NCBI RefSeq assembly: GCF_963662255.1
Contig: NC_085073.1
Span: 6,689,598 to 6,753,597, forward strand
Direction: 5' to 3'
Length of the DNA: 64,000 bases
Source of the DNA: Cinclus cinclus
Lineage: Eukaryota > Chordata > Aves > Passeriformes > Cinclidae
In this document: positions 9,687 through 23,100 of the stretch, piece after piece
Layout of the letters: the number at the start of each line of letters is the position of its first letter
Numbering within the stretch: position 1 is the first letter of the stretch
The notes under the pieces: model-generated
Databases searched by the model: none
The model's input: the letters and a program-made list of their open reading frames with translations, nothing else
Told to the model about the DNA's origin: nothing
Position numbers and translations under genes: made by a program

Positions 9687-12600
9687 TTGAGTTTGGCTTC
9701 TTGGGGAAAAGTGACTCCTTTCAAAACCAACTTGCCTGTGTCCCGTCCCGGGCTTTTGCTACAAAAATTCCATAAGGACGAGGATTCCTCCCACACCAAA
9801 GCTGCCCCCTCCTCCAAACCTGGCTGCCATCGGAGGCCCAAACGCGCCCTACAAAATGACATCTGCATTGTGGGTTCTTGAGTTTGGCTTCTTGGGGAAA
9901 AGTGCCTCCTTTCAAAGCCAACTTGCCTAACTTGCCTGCCGCCCATGCGGGGTTTTTGCCTACAAAAATTCCATAAGGACGAGGATTTCTCCCAGACCAA
10001 AGCTGCCCCCTCCTCCAAACCTGGCTGCCATCGGAGGCCCAAACGCGCCCTACAAAATGACACCTGCCAAGTGGGCTCTTGAGTTTGGCTTCTTGGGGAA
10101 AAGTGACTCCTTTCAAAACCAACTTGCCTGCGTCCTGTCCCGGGCTTTTGCTACAAAAATTCCATAAGGACGAGGATTCCTCCCAGACCAAAGCTGCCCC
10201 CTCCTCCAAACCTGGCTGCCATCGGAGGCCCAAACGCGCCCTACAAAATGACATCTGCCAAGTGGGCTCTTGAGTTTGGCTTCTTGGGGAAAAGTGCCTC
10301 CTTTCGGAGTCAACTCGCCGGCGGCCCATGCAGGGCTTTTGCCTCCAAAAATTCCATAAGGACGAGGATTTCTCCCAGACCAAAGCTGCCCCCTCCTCCA
10401 AACCTGGCTGCCATCGGAGGCCCAAACGTGCCCTACAAAATGACATCTGCCAAGTGGGCTCTTGAGTTTGGCTTCTTGGGTGGAAGTGCCTCCTTTCAAA
10501 GCCAACTTGCCTGCGGCCCGTCCTGGGCTTTTGCCTACAAAAATTCCATAAGGACGAGGATTTCTCCCAGACCAAAGCTGCCCCCTCCTCCAAACCTGGC
10601 TGCGATCGTAGGCCCAAACGCGCCCTACAAAATGACATCTGCCAAGTTCGCTCTTGAGTTTGGCTTCTTGCGGAACAGTGCCTCCTTTCAAAGCCAACTT
10701 GCCGAACTAGCCTGCGGCCCGTGCTGGGCTTTAGACTACAAAAATTCCATAAGGACGAGGATTTCTCCCAGACCAAAGCTGCCCCCTCCTCCAAACCTGG
10801 CTGCCATCAGAGGCCCAAACGCGCCCCACAAAATGACACCTGCCTAGTGGGCTCTTGAGTTTGGCTTCTTGGGGAAAAGTGACTCCTTTCAAAACCAACT
10901 TGCCTGTGTCCCGTCCCGGGCTTTTGCTACAAAAATTCCATAAGGACGAGGATTCCTCCCAGACCAAAGCTGCCCCCTCCTCCAAACCTGGCTGCCATCG
11001 GAGGCCCAAACGCGCCCTACAAAATGACATCTGCCAAGTGGGCTCTTGAGTTTGGCTTCCTGGGGAAAAGTGCCTCCTTTCGGAGTCAACTTGCCTGCGG
11101 CCCATGCAGGGCTTTTGCCGACAAAAATTCCATAAGGACGAGGATTTCTCCCAGACCAAAGCTGCCCCCTCCTCCAAACCTGGCTGCCATCGGAGGCCCA
11201 AACGCGCCCTACAAAATGACATCTGCCAAGTGGGCTCTTGAGTTTGGCTTCTTGCGGAACAGTGCCTCCTTTCAAAGCCAACTTGCCGGCGGCCCGTCCT
11301 GGGCTTGTGCCTACAAAAATTCCATAAGGACAAGGATTTCTCCCAGACCAAAGCTGCCCCCTCCTCCAAACCTGGCTGCCATCGGAGGCCCAAACGCGCC
11401 CTACAAAATGACATCTGCCAAGTGGGCTCTTGAGTTTGGCTTCTTGGGGAAAAGTGCCTCCTTTCGGAGTCAACTTGCCGGCGGCCCATGCAGGGCTTTT
11501 GCCTACAAAAATTCCATAAGGACGAGGATTTCTCCCAGACCAAAGCTGCCCCCTCCTCCAAACCTGGCTGCCATCGGAGGCCCAAACGTGCCCTACAAAA
11601 TGACATCTGCCAAGTGGGCTCTTGAGTTTGGCTTCTTGGGTGGAAGTGCCTCCTTTCAAAGCCAACTTGCCTGCGTCCCGTCCTGGGCTTTTGCCTACAA
11701 AAATTCCATAAGGACGAGGATTTCTCCCAGACCAAAGCTGCCCCCTCCTCCAAACCTGGCTGCCATCGGAGGCCCAAACGCGCCCTACAAAATGACATCT
11801 GCATTGTGGGTTCTTGAGTTTGGCTTCTTGGGGAAAAGTGCCTCCTTTCAAAGCCAACTTGCCTAACTTGCCTGCGGCCCATGCGGGGTTTTTGCCTACA
11901 AAAATTCCATAAGGACGAGGATTTCTCCCAGACCAAAGCTGCCCCCTCCTCCAAACCTGGCTGCCATCGGAGGCCCAAACGCGCCCTACAAAATGACATC
12001 TGCCAAGTGGGCTCTTGAGTTTGGCTTTCTGGGGAAAAGTGCCTCCTTTCGGAGTCAACTTGCCTGCGGCCCATGCAGGGCTTTTGCCTACAAAAATTCC
12101 ATAAGGACGAGGATTTCTCCCAGACCAAAGCTGCCCCCTCCTCCAAACCTGGCTGCCATCGGAGGCCCAAACGTGCCCTAGAAAATGACATCTGCATTGT
12201 GGGCTCTTGAGTTTGGCTTCTTGGGTGGAAGTACCTCCTTTCAAAGCCAACTTGCCTGCGGCCCGTCCTGGGCTTTTGCCTACAAAAATTCCATAAGGAC
12301 GAGGATTTCTCCCAGAACAAAGCTTCCCCCTCCTCCAAACCTGGCTGCCATCGGAGGCCCAAACGCGCCCTACAAAATGACATCTGCCAAGTGGGCTCTT
12401 GAGTTTGGCTTCTTGGGGAAAAGTGAGTCATTTCAAAACCAACTTGCCTGCACCCGGTCCCGGGCTTTGGCTACAAAAATTCCATAAGGACGAGGATTTC
12501 TCCCAGACCAAAGCTGCCCCCTCCTCCAAACCTGGCTGCCATCGGTGGCCCAAACGCGCCCTACAAAATGACATATGCCAAGTGGGCTCCTGAGTTTGGC

Positions 12601-15600
12601 TTCTTGGGGGAAAGTGCCTCCTTTCAAAGCCAACTTGCCTGCAGCCCGTGCTGGGCTTTAGACTACAAAAATTCCATAAGGACGAGGATTTCTCCCAGAC
12701 CAAAGCTGCCCCCTCCTCCAAACCTGGCTGCCATCGGAGGCCCAAACGCGCCCCACAAAATGACATATGCCAAGTGGGCTCCTGAGTTTGGCTTCTTGGG
12801 GAAAAGTGCCTCCTTTCAAAGCCAACTTGCCTAACTTGCCTGCGGCCCATGCGGGGTTTTTGCCTACAAAAATTCCATAAGGACGAGGATTTCTCCCAGA
12901 CCAAAGCTGCCCCCTCCTCCAAACCTGGCTGCCATCGGAGGCCCAAACGCGCCCTACAAAATGACATCTGCCAAGTGGGCTCTTGAGTTTGGCTTTCTGG
13001 GGAAAAGTGCCTCCATTCGGAGTCAACTTGCCTGCGGCCCATGCAGGGCTTTTGCCTACAAAAATTCCATAAGGACGAGGATTTCTCCCAGACCAAAGCT
13101 GCCCCCTCCTCCAAACCTGGCTGCCATCGGAGGCCCAAACGTGCCCTAGAAAATGACATCTGCATTGTGGGCTCTTGAGTTTGGCTTCTTGGGTGGAAGT
13201 ACCTCCTTTCAAAGCCAACTTGCCTGCGGCCCGTCCTGGGCTTTTGCCTACAAAAATTCCATAAGGACGAGGATTTCTCCCAGACCAAAGCTTCCCCCTC
13301 CTCCAAACCTGGCTGCCATCGGAGGCCCAAACGCGCCCTACAAAATGACATCTGCCAAGTGGGCTCTTGAGTTTGGCTTCTTGGGGAAAAGTGAGTCATT
13401 TCAAAACCAACTTGCCTGCACCCGGTCCCGGGCTTTGGCTACAAAAATTCCATAAGGACGAGGATTTCTCCCAGACCAAAGCTGCCCCCTCCTCCAAACC
13501 TAGCTGCCATCGGTGGCCCAAACGCGCCCTACAAAATGACATATGCCAAGTGGGCTCCTGAGTTTGGCTTCTTGGGGGAAAGTGCCTCCTTTCAAAGCCA
13601 ACTTGCCTGCAGCCCGTGCTGGGCTTTAGACTACAAAAATTCCATAAGGACGAGGATTTCTCCCAGACCAAAGCTGCCCCCTCCTCCAAACCTGGCTGCC
13701 ATCGGAGGCCCAAACGCGCCCCACAAAATGACATCTGCATTGAGGGTTCTTGAGTTTGGCTTCTTGGGGAAAAGTGCCTCCTTTCGGAGCCAACTTGCCT
13801 AACTTGCCTGCGGCCCGTCCTGGGATTTTGCCTACAAAAATTCCATAAGGATGAGGATTTCTCCCAGACCAAAGCTGCCCCCTCCTCCAAACCTGGCTGC
13901 CATCGGAGGCCCAAACGCGCCCTACAAAATGACATCTGCATTGTGGGTTCTTGAGTTTGGCTTCTTGGGGAAAAGTGCCTCCTTTCAAAGCCAACTTGCC
14001 TAACTTGCCTGCGGCCCATGCGGGGTTTTTGCCTACAAAAATTCCATAAGGACGAGGATTTCTCCCAGACCAAAGCTGCCCCCTCCTCCAAACCTGGCTG
14101 CCATCAGAGGCCCAAACGCGCCCTAGAAAATGACACCTGCCAAGTGGGCTCTTGAGTTTGGCTTCTTGGGGAAAAGTGACTCCTTTCAAAACCAACTTGC
14201 CTGCGTCCCGTCCCGGGCTTTTGCTACAAAAATTCCATAAGGACGAGGATTCCTCCCAGACCAAAGCTGCCCCCTCCTCCAAACCTGGCTGCCATCGGAG
14301 GCCCAAACGCGCCCTACAAAATGACATCTGCCAAGTGGGCTCTTGAGTTTGGCTTTCTGGGGAAAAGTGCCTCCTTTCGGAGTCAACTTGCCTGCGGCCC
14401 ATGCAGGGCTTTTGCCTACAAAAATTCCATAAGGACGAGGATTTCTCCCAGACCAAAGCTGCCCCCTCCTCCAAACCTGGCTGCCATCGGAGGCCCAAAC
14501 GTGCCCTACAAAATGACATCTGCATTGTGGGCTCTTGAGTTTGGCTTCTTGGGTGGAAGTACCTCCTTTCAAAGCCAACTTGCCTGCGGCCCGTCCTGGG
14601 CTTTTGCCTTCAAAAATTCCAGATGGACGAGGATTTCTCCCAGACCAAAGCTGCCCCCTCCTCCAAACCTGGCTGCCATCGGAGGCCCAAACGCGCCCTA
14701 CAAAATGACATCTGCCAAGTGGGCTCTTGAGTTTGGCTTCTTGGGGAAAAGTGCCTCCTTTCGGAGTCATCTTGCCGGCGGCCCATGCAGGGCTTTTGCC
14801 TACAAAAATTCCATAAGGACGAGGATTTCTCCCAGACCAAAGCTGCCCCCTCCTCCAAACCTGGCTGCCATCGGACGCCAAAACGCGCCCTACAAAATGA
14901 CACCTGCCATGTGGGCTCTTGAGTTTGTCTTCTTGTGGAAAACTGCCTCCTTTCAAAGCCAACTTCCCTGCATCAGGTCCTGGGCTTTTGCCTACAAAAA
15001 TTCCATAAGGACGAGGATTTCTCCCAGACCAAAGCTGCCCCCTCCTCCAAACCTGGCTGCCATCGGACACCAAAACGCGCCCTACAAAATGACATCTGCC
15101 AAGTGGGCTCTTGAGTTTGGCTTCTTGGGGAAAGTTCTTCCTTTCAAAGCCAACTTGCCTGCGTCCCTTCCCGGGCTTTTACTACAAAAATTCCATAAGG
15201 ACGAGGATTTCTCCCAGACCAAAGCTTCCCCCTCCTCCAAACCTGGCTGCCATCGGAGGCCCAAACGTGCCCTACAAAATGACATCTGCCAAGTGGGCTC
15301 TTGAGTTTGGCTTCCTGGGGAAAAGTGCCTCCTTTCGGAGTCAACTTGCCGGCGGCCCATGCAGGGCTTTTGCCTACAAAAATTCCATAAGGACGAGGAT
15401 TTCTCCCAGACCAAAGCTGCCCCCTCCTCCAAACCTGGCTGCCATCGGAGGCCCAAACGTGCCCTACAAAATGACACCTGCCAAGTGGGCTCTTGAGTTT
15501 GGCTTCTTGGGTGGAAGTGCCTCCTTTCAAAGCCAACTTGCCTGCGGCCCGTCCTGGGCTTTTGCCTACAAAAATTCCATAAGGACGAGGATTTCTCCCA

Positions 15601-16651
15601 GACCAAAGCTGCCCCCTCCTCCAAACCTGGCTGCCATCGGAGGCCCAAACGCGCCCTACAAAATGACACCTGCCAAGTGGGCTCTTGAGTTTGGCTTCTT
15701 GGGGAAAAGTGACTCCTTTCAAAACCAACTTGCCTGCGTCCCGTCCCGGGCTTTTGCTACAAAAATTCCATAAGGACGAGGATTCCTCCCAGACCAAAGC
15801 TGCCCCCTCCTCCAAACCTGGCTGCCATCGGAGGCCCAAACGCGCCCTACAAAATGACATCTGCCAAGTGGGCTCTTGAGTTTGGCTTTCTGGGGAGAAG
15901 TGCCTCCTTTCGGAGTCAACTTGCCTGCGGCCCATGCAGGGCTTTTGCCTACAAAAATTCCATAAGGACGAGGATTTCTCCCAGACCAAAGCTGCCCCCT
16001 CCTCCAAACCTGGCTGCCATCGGAGGCCCAAACGTGCCCTACAAAATGACATCTGCATTGTGGGCTCTTGAGTTTGGCTTCTTGGGTGGAAGTACCTCCT
16101 TTCAAAGCCAACTTGCCTGCGGCCCGTCCTGGGCTTTTGCCTACAAAAATTCCATAAGGACGAGGATTTCTCCCAGACCAAAGCTTCCCCCTCCTCCAAA
16201 CCTGGCTGCCATCGGAGGCCCAAACGCGCCCTACAAAATGACATCTGCCAAGTGGGCTCTTGAGTTTGGCTTCTTGGGGAAAAGTGAGTCATTTCAAAAC
16301 CAACTTGCCTGCACCCGGTCCCGGGCTTTGGCTACAAAAATTCCATAAGGACGAGGATTTCTCCCAGACCAAAGCTGCCCCCTCCTCCAAACCTGGCTGC
16401 CATCAGAGGCCCAAACGCGCCCCAAAAAAAGACATCTGCATTGAGGGTTGTTGAGTTTGGCTTCTTGGGGAAAAGTGCCTCCTTTCGGAGCCAACTTGCC
16501 TAACTTGCCTGCGGCCCGTCCTGGGCTTTTGAGTACAAAAATTCCATAAGGACGAGGATTTCTCCCAGACCAAAGCTGCCCCCTCCTCCAAACCTGGCTG
16601 CCATCGGAGGCCCAAACGTGCCCTACAAAATGACACCTGCCAAGTGGGCTC
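9687..16651 (+). repeat. HOR A, third unit (36 monomers, 6965 bp)
   Basis: The first 32 monomers (9687-15875) follow the second unit at an exact 6582-bp offset with scattered substitutions. It then ends with four monomers, at 15876, 16068, 16260 and 16451, where the second unit has only two (9294 and 9486). The extra length is 383 bp, one 192-bp plus one 191-bp monomer. These last four correspond to A13-like, A14-like, A15-like and A34 monomers, the same series that closes the first unit (2329-3104). Local oddities are a converted-looking patch at 11222-11260, a patch at 14610-14624, and three clustered substitutions at 16425-16450. Confidence 0.92.
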
Positions 16652-19600
16652 TTGAGTTTGGCTTCTTGGGGAAAAGTGACTCCTTTCAAAACCAACTTGC
16701 CTGTGTCCCGTCCCGGGCTTTTGCTACAAAAATTCCATAAGGACGAGGATTCCTCCCACACCAAAGCTGCCCCCTCCTCCAAACCTGGCTGCCATCGGAG
16801 GCCCAAACGCGCCCTACAAAATGACATCTGCATTGTGGGTTCTTGAGTTTGGCTTCTTGGGGAAAAGTGCCTCCTTTCAAAGCCAACTTGCCTAACTTGC
16901 CTGCCGCCCATGCGGGGTTTTTGCCTACAAAAATTCCATAAGGACGAGGATTTCTCCCAGACCAAAGCTGCCCCCTCCTCCAAACCTGGCTGCCATCGGA
17001 GGCCCAAACGCGCCCTACAAAATGACACCTGCCAAGTGGGCTCTTGAGTTTGGCTTCTTGGGGAAAAGTGACTCCTTTCAAAACCAACTTGCCTGCGTCC
17101 TGTCCCGGGCTTTTGCTACAAAAATTCCATAAGGACGAGGATTCCTCCCAGACCAAAGCTGCCCCCTCCTCCAAACCTGGCTGCCATCGGAGGCCCAAAC
17201 GCGCCCTACAAAATGACATCTGCCAAGTGGGCTCTTGAGTTTGGCTTCTTGGGGAAAAGTGCCTCCTTTCGGAGTCAACTCGCCGGCGGCCCATGCAGGG
17301 CTTTTGCCTCCAAAAATTCCATAAGGACGAGGATTTCTCCCAGACCAAAGCTGCCCCCTCCTCCAAACCTGGCTGCCATCGGAGGCCCAAACGTGCCCTA
17401 CAAAATGACATCTGCCAAGTGGGCTCTTGAGTTTGGCTTCTTGGGTGGAAGTGCCTCCTTTCAAAGCCAACTTGCCTGCGGCCCGTCCTGGGCTTTTGCC
17501 TACAAAAATTCCATAAGGACGAGGATTTCTCCCAGACCAAAGCTGCCCCCTCCTCCAAACCTGGCTGCGATCGTAGGCCCAAACGCGCCCTACAAAATGA
17601 CATCTGCCAAGTTCGCTCTTGAGTTTGGCTTCTTGCGGAACAGTGCCTCCTTTCAAAGCCAACTTGCCGAACTAGCCTGCGGCCCGTGCTGGGCTTTAGA
17701 CTACAAAAATTCCATAAGGACGAGGATTTCTCCCAGACCAAAGCTGCCCCCTCCTCCAAACCTGGCTGCCATCAGAGGCCCAAACGCGCCCCACAAAATG
17801 ACACCTGCCTAGTGGGCTCTTGAGTTTGGCTTCTTGGGGAAAAGTGACTCCTTTCAAAACCAACTTGCCTGTGTCCCGTCCCGGGCTTTTGCTACAAAAA
17901 TTCCATAAGGACGAGGATTCCTCCCAGACCAAAGCTGCCCCCTCCTCCAAACCTGGCTGCCATCGGAGGCCCAAACGCGCCCTACAAAATGACATCTGCC
18001 AAGTGGGCTCTTGAGTTTGGCTTCCTGGGGAAAAGTGCCTCCTTTCGGAGTCAACTTGCCTGCGGCCCATGCAGGGCTTTTGCCGACAAAAATTCCATAA
18101 GGACGAGGATTTCTCCCAGACCAAAGCTGCCCCCTCCTCCAAACCTGGCTGCCATCGGAGGCCCAAACGCGCCCTACAAAATGACATCTGCCAAGTGGGC
18201 TCTTGAGTTTGGCTTCTTGGGGGAAAGTGCCTCCTTTCAAAGCCAACTTGCCGGCGGCCCATGCTGGGCTTGTGCCTACAAAAATTCCATAAGGACAAGG
18301 ATTTCTCCCAGACCAAAGCTGCCCCCTCCTCCAAACCTGGCTGCCATCGGAGGCCCAAACGCGCCCTACAAAATGACATCTGCCAAGTGGGCTCTTGAGT
18401 TTGGCTTCTTGGGGAAAAGTGCCTCCTTTCGGAGTCAACTTGCCGGCGGCCCATGCAGGGCTTTTGCCTACAAAAATTCCATAAGGACGAGGATTTCTCC
18501 CAGACCAAAGCTGCCCCCTCCTCCAAACCTGGCTGCCATCGGAGGCCCAAACGTGCCCTACAAAATGACATCTGCCAAGTGGGCTCTTGAGTTTGGCTTC
18601 TTGGGTGGAAGTGCCTCCTTTCAAAGCCAACTTGCCTGCGGCCCATCCTGGGCTTTTGCCTACAAAAATTCCATAAGGACGAGGATTTCTCCCAGACCAA
18701 AGCTGCCCCCTCCTCCAAACCTGGCTGCCATCGGAGGCCCAAACGCGCCCTACAAAATGACATCTGCATTGTGGGTTCTTGAGTTTGGCTTCTTGGGGAA
18801 AAGTGCCTCCTTTCAAAGCCAACTTGCCTAACTTGCCTGCGGCCCATGCGGGGTTTTTGCCTACAAAAATTCCATAAGGACGAGGATTTCTCCCAGACCA
18901 AAGCTGCCCCCTCCTCCAAACCTGGCTGCCATCGGAGGCCCAAACGCGCCCTACAAAATGACATCTGCCAAGTGGGCTCTTGAGTTTGGCTTTCTGGGGA
19001 AAAGTGCCTCCTTTCGGAGTCAACTTGCCTGCGGCCCATGCAGGGCTTTTGCCTACCAAAATTCCATAAGGACGAGGATTTCTCCCAGACCAAAGCTGCC
19101 CCCTCCTCCAAACCTGGCTGCCATCGGAGGCCCAAACGTGCCCTAGAAAATAACATCTGCATTGTGGGCTCTTGAGTTTGGCTTCTTGGGTGGAAGTACC
19201 TCCTTTCAAAGCCAACTTGCCTGCGGCCCGTCCTGGGCTTTTGCCTACAAAAATTCCATAAGGACGAGGATTTCTCCCAGAACAAAGCTTCCCCCTCCTC
19301 CAAACCTGGCTGCCATCGGAGGCCCAAACGCGCCCTACAAAATGACATCTGCCAAGTGGGCTCTTGAGTTTGGCTTCTTGGGGAAAAGTGAGTCATTTCA
19401 AAACCAACTTGCCTGCACCCGGTCCCGGGCTTTGGCTACAAAAATTCCATAAGGACGAGGATTTCTCCCAGACCAAAGCTGCCCCCTCGTCCAAACCTGG
19501 CTGCCATCGGAGGCCCAAACGCGCCCTACAAAATGACATATGCCAAGTGGGCTCCTGAGTTTGGCTTCTTGGGGGAAAGTGCCTCCTTTCAAAGCCAACT

Positions 19601-20130
19601 TGCCTGCAGCCCGTGCTGGGCTTTAGACTACAAAAATTCCATAAGGACGAGGATTTCTCCCAGACCAAAGCTGCCCCCTCCTCCAAACCTGGCTGCCATC
19701 GGAGGCCCAAACGCGCCCTACAAAATGACATCTGCCAAGTGGGCTCTTGAGTTTGGCTTCTTGGGGAAAAGTGCCTCCTTTCGGAGTCATCTTGCCGGCG
19801 TCCCATGCAGGGCTTTTGCCTACAAAAATTCCATAAGGACGAGGATTTCTCCCAGACCAAAGCTGCCCCCTCCTCCAAACCTGGCTGCCATCGGAGGCCC
19901 AAACGCGCCCTACAAAATGACACCTGCCATGTGGGCTCTTGAGTTTGTCTTCTTGGGGAAAACTGCCTCCTTTCAAAGACAACTTCCCTGCATCAGGTCC
20001 TGGGCTTTTGCCTACAAAAATTCCATAAGGACGAGGATTTCTCCCAGACCAAAGCTGCCCCCTCCTCCAAACCTGGCTGCCATCGGACACCAAAACGCGC
20101 CCTACAAAATGACATCTGCCAAGTGGGCTC
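16652..20130 (+). repeat. HOR A, fourth unit, broken (18 monomers)
   Basis: A1-A15 occur at 16652-19554 in the standard order. Monomer 19555-19746 begins like A16 (GCAGCCCGTGCTGGGC, then GGCTTTAGACTACAA) but ends like A26 (GCGCCCTACAA, GACATCTGCCAAG). It is followed by A27- and A28-like monomers at 19747 and 19939. So about ten monomers (A17-A26) are absent, with the join apparently inside one monomer. At 20131 the A29-type 190-bp monomer begins, and from there the array follows the 5809-bp B period. This unit is therefore the transition from region A to region B. Confidence 0.85.
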
Positions 20131-23100
20131 TTGAGTTTGGCTTCTTGGGGAAAGTTCTTCCTTTCAAAGCCAACTTGCCTGCGTCCCTTCCCGGGCTTTT
20201 ACTACAAAAATTCCATAAGGACGAGGATTTCTCCCAGACCAAAGCTGCCCCCTCCTCCAAACCTGGCTGCCATCGGAGGCCCAAACGCGCCCTACAAAAT
20301 GACATCTGCCAAGTGGGCTCTTGAGTTTGGCTTCCTGGGGAAAAGTGCCTCCTTTTGGAGTCAACTTGCCTGCGGCCCATGCAGGGCTTTTGCCGACAAA
20401 AATTCCATAAGGACGAGGATTTCTCCCAGGCCAAAGCTGCCCCCTCCTCCAAACCTGGCTGCCATCGGAGGCCCAAACGCGCCCTACAAAATGACACCTG
20501 CCAAGTGGGCTCTTGAGTTTGGCTTCTTGGGGGAAAGTGCCTCCTTTCAAAGCCAACTTGCCTGTGGCCCGTCCTTGGCTTGTGCCTACAAAAATTCCAT
20601 AAGGACAAGGATTTCTCCCAGACCAAAGCTGCCCCCTCCTCCAAACCTGGCTGCCATCGGAGGCCCAAACGCGCCCTACAAAATGACATCTGCCAAGTGG
20701 GCTCTTGAGTTTGGCTTCTTGGGGAAAAGTGCCTCCTTTCGGAGTCAACTTGCCGGCGGCCCATACAGGGCTTTTGCCTACAAAAATTCCATAAGGACGA
20801 GGATTTCTCCCAGAACAAAGCTGCCCCCTCCTCCAAACCTGGCTGCCATCGGAGGCCCAAACGCGCCCTACAAAATGACATCTGCCAAGTGGGCTCTTGA
20901 GTTTGGCTTCTTGGGTGGAAGTGCCTCCTTTCAAAGCCAACTTGCCTGCGTCCCGTCCTGGGCTTTTGCCTACAAAAATTCCATAAGGACGAGGATTTCT
21001 CCCAGACCAAAGCTGCCCCCTCCTCCAAACCTGGCTGCCATCGGAGGCCCAAACGCGCCCTACAAAATGACATCTGCATTGTGGGTTCTTGAGTTTGGCT
21101 TCTTGGGGAAAAGTGCCTCCTTTCAAAGCCAACTTGCCTAACTTGCCTGCGGCCCATGCGGGGTTTTTGCCTACAAAAATTCCATAAGGACGAGGATTTC
21201 TCCCAGACCAAAGCTGCCCCCTCCTCCAAACCTGGCTGCCATCGGAGGCCCAAACGCGCCCTACAAAATGACATCTGCCAAGTGGGCTCTTGAGTTTGGC
21301 TTTCTGGGGAAAAGTGCCTCCTTTCGGAGTCAACTTGCCTGCGGCCCGTCCTGGGCTTTTGCCTACAAAAATTCCATAAGGACGAGGATTTCTCCCAGAC
21401 CAAAGCTGCCCCCTCCTCCAAACCTGGCTGCCATCGGACGCCAAAACGCGCCCTACAAAATGACACCTGCCATGTGGGCTCTTGAGTTTGTCTTCTTGGG
21501 GAAAACTGCCTCCTTTCAAAGCCAACTTCCCTGCATCCGGTCCTGGGCTTTTGCCTACAAAAATTCCATAAGGACGAGGATTTCTCCCAGACCAAAGCTG
21601 CCCCCTCCTCCAAACCTGGCTGCCATCGGACACCAAAACGCGCCCTACAAAATGACATCTGCCAAGTGGGCTCTTGAGTTTGTCTTCTTGGGGAAAGTTC
21701 TTCCTTTCAAAGCCAACTTGCCTGCGTCCCTTCCCTGGCTTTTACTACAAAAATTCCATAAGGACGAGGATTTCTCCCAGACCAAAGCTGCCCCCTCCTC
21801 CAAACCTGGCTGCCATCGGAGGCCCAAACGTGCCCGACAAAATGACATCTGCCAAGTGGGCTCTTGAGTTTGGCTTCTTGGGTGGAAGTACCTCCTTTCA
21901 AAGCCAACTTGCCTGCGGCCCGTCCTGGGCTTTTGCCTACAAAAATTCCAGAAGGACGAGGATTTCTCCCAGACCAAAGCTGCCCCCTCCTCCAAACCTG
22001 GCTGCCATCGGAGGCCCAAACGCGCCCTACAAAATGACATCTGCCAAGTGGGCTCTTGAGTTTGGCTTCTTGGGGCAAAGTGAGTCATTTCAAAGCCAAC
22101 TTGCCTAACTTGCCTGCGGCCCGTCCTGGGCTTTAGACTACAAAAATTCCATAAGGACGAGGATTTCTCCCAGACCAAAGCTGCCCCCTCCTCCAAACCT
22201 GGCTGCCATCAGAGGCCCAAACGCGCCCCACAAAATGACATCTGCATTGAGGGTTCTTGAGTTTGGCTTCTTGGGGAAAAGTGCCTCCTTTCGGAGCCAA
22301 CTTGCCTAACTTGCCTGCGGCCCGTCCTGGGCTTTTGCCTCCAAAAATTCCATAAGGACGAGGATTTCTCCCAGGCCAAAGCTGCCCCCTCCTCCAAACC
22401 TGGCTGCCATCGGAGGCCCAAACGCGCCCTACAAAATGACATCTGCCAAGTGGGCTCTTGAGTTTGGCTTCTTGGGGAAAAGTGACTCCTTTCGGAGTCA
22501 TCTTGCCGGCGGCCCATGCAGGGCTTTTGCCTACAAAAATTCCATAAGGACGAGGATTTCTCCCAGACCAAAGCTGCCCCCTCCTCCAAACCTGGCTGCC
22601 ATCGGACGCCCAAACGCGCTCTACAAAATGACACCTGCCATGTGGGCTCTTGAGTTTGTCTTCTTGGGGAAAACTGCCTCCTTTCAAAGCCAACTTCCCT
22701 GCATCCGGTCCTGGGCTTTTGCCTACAAAAATTCCATAAGGACGAGGATTTCTCCCAGACCAAAGCTGCCCCCTCCTCCAAACCTGGCTGCCATCGGACA
22801 CCAAAACGCGCCCTACAAAATGACATCTGCCAAGTGGGCTCTTGAGTTTGGCTTCTTGGGGAAAGTTCTTCCTTTCAAAGCCAACTTGCCTGCGTCCCTT
22901 CCCGGGCTTTTGCCTACAAAAATTCCATAAGGACGAGGATTTCTCCCAGAACAAAGCTGCCCCCTCCTCCAAACCTGGCTGCCATCGGAGGCCCAAACGT
23001 GCCCTACAAAATGACATCTGCCAAGTGGGCTCTTGAGTTTGGCTTCTTGGGTGGAAGTGCCTCCTTTCAAAGCCAACTTGCCTGCGGCCCGTCCTGGGCT

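Noticed and set aside
3105..16651. Assembly artefact: the same segment pasted twice
   Set aside because: The units differ by scattered substitutions, a short patch at 11222-11260 and a 383-bp length difference, so they are not identical pastes. An error in unit number still cannot be excluded without reads.
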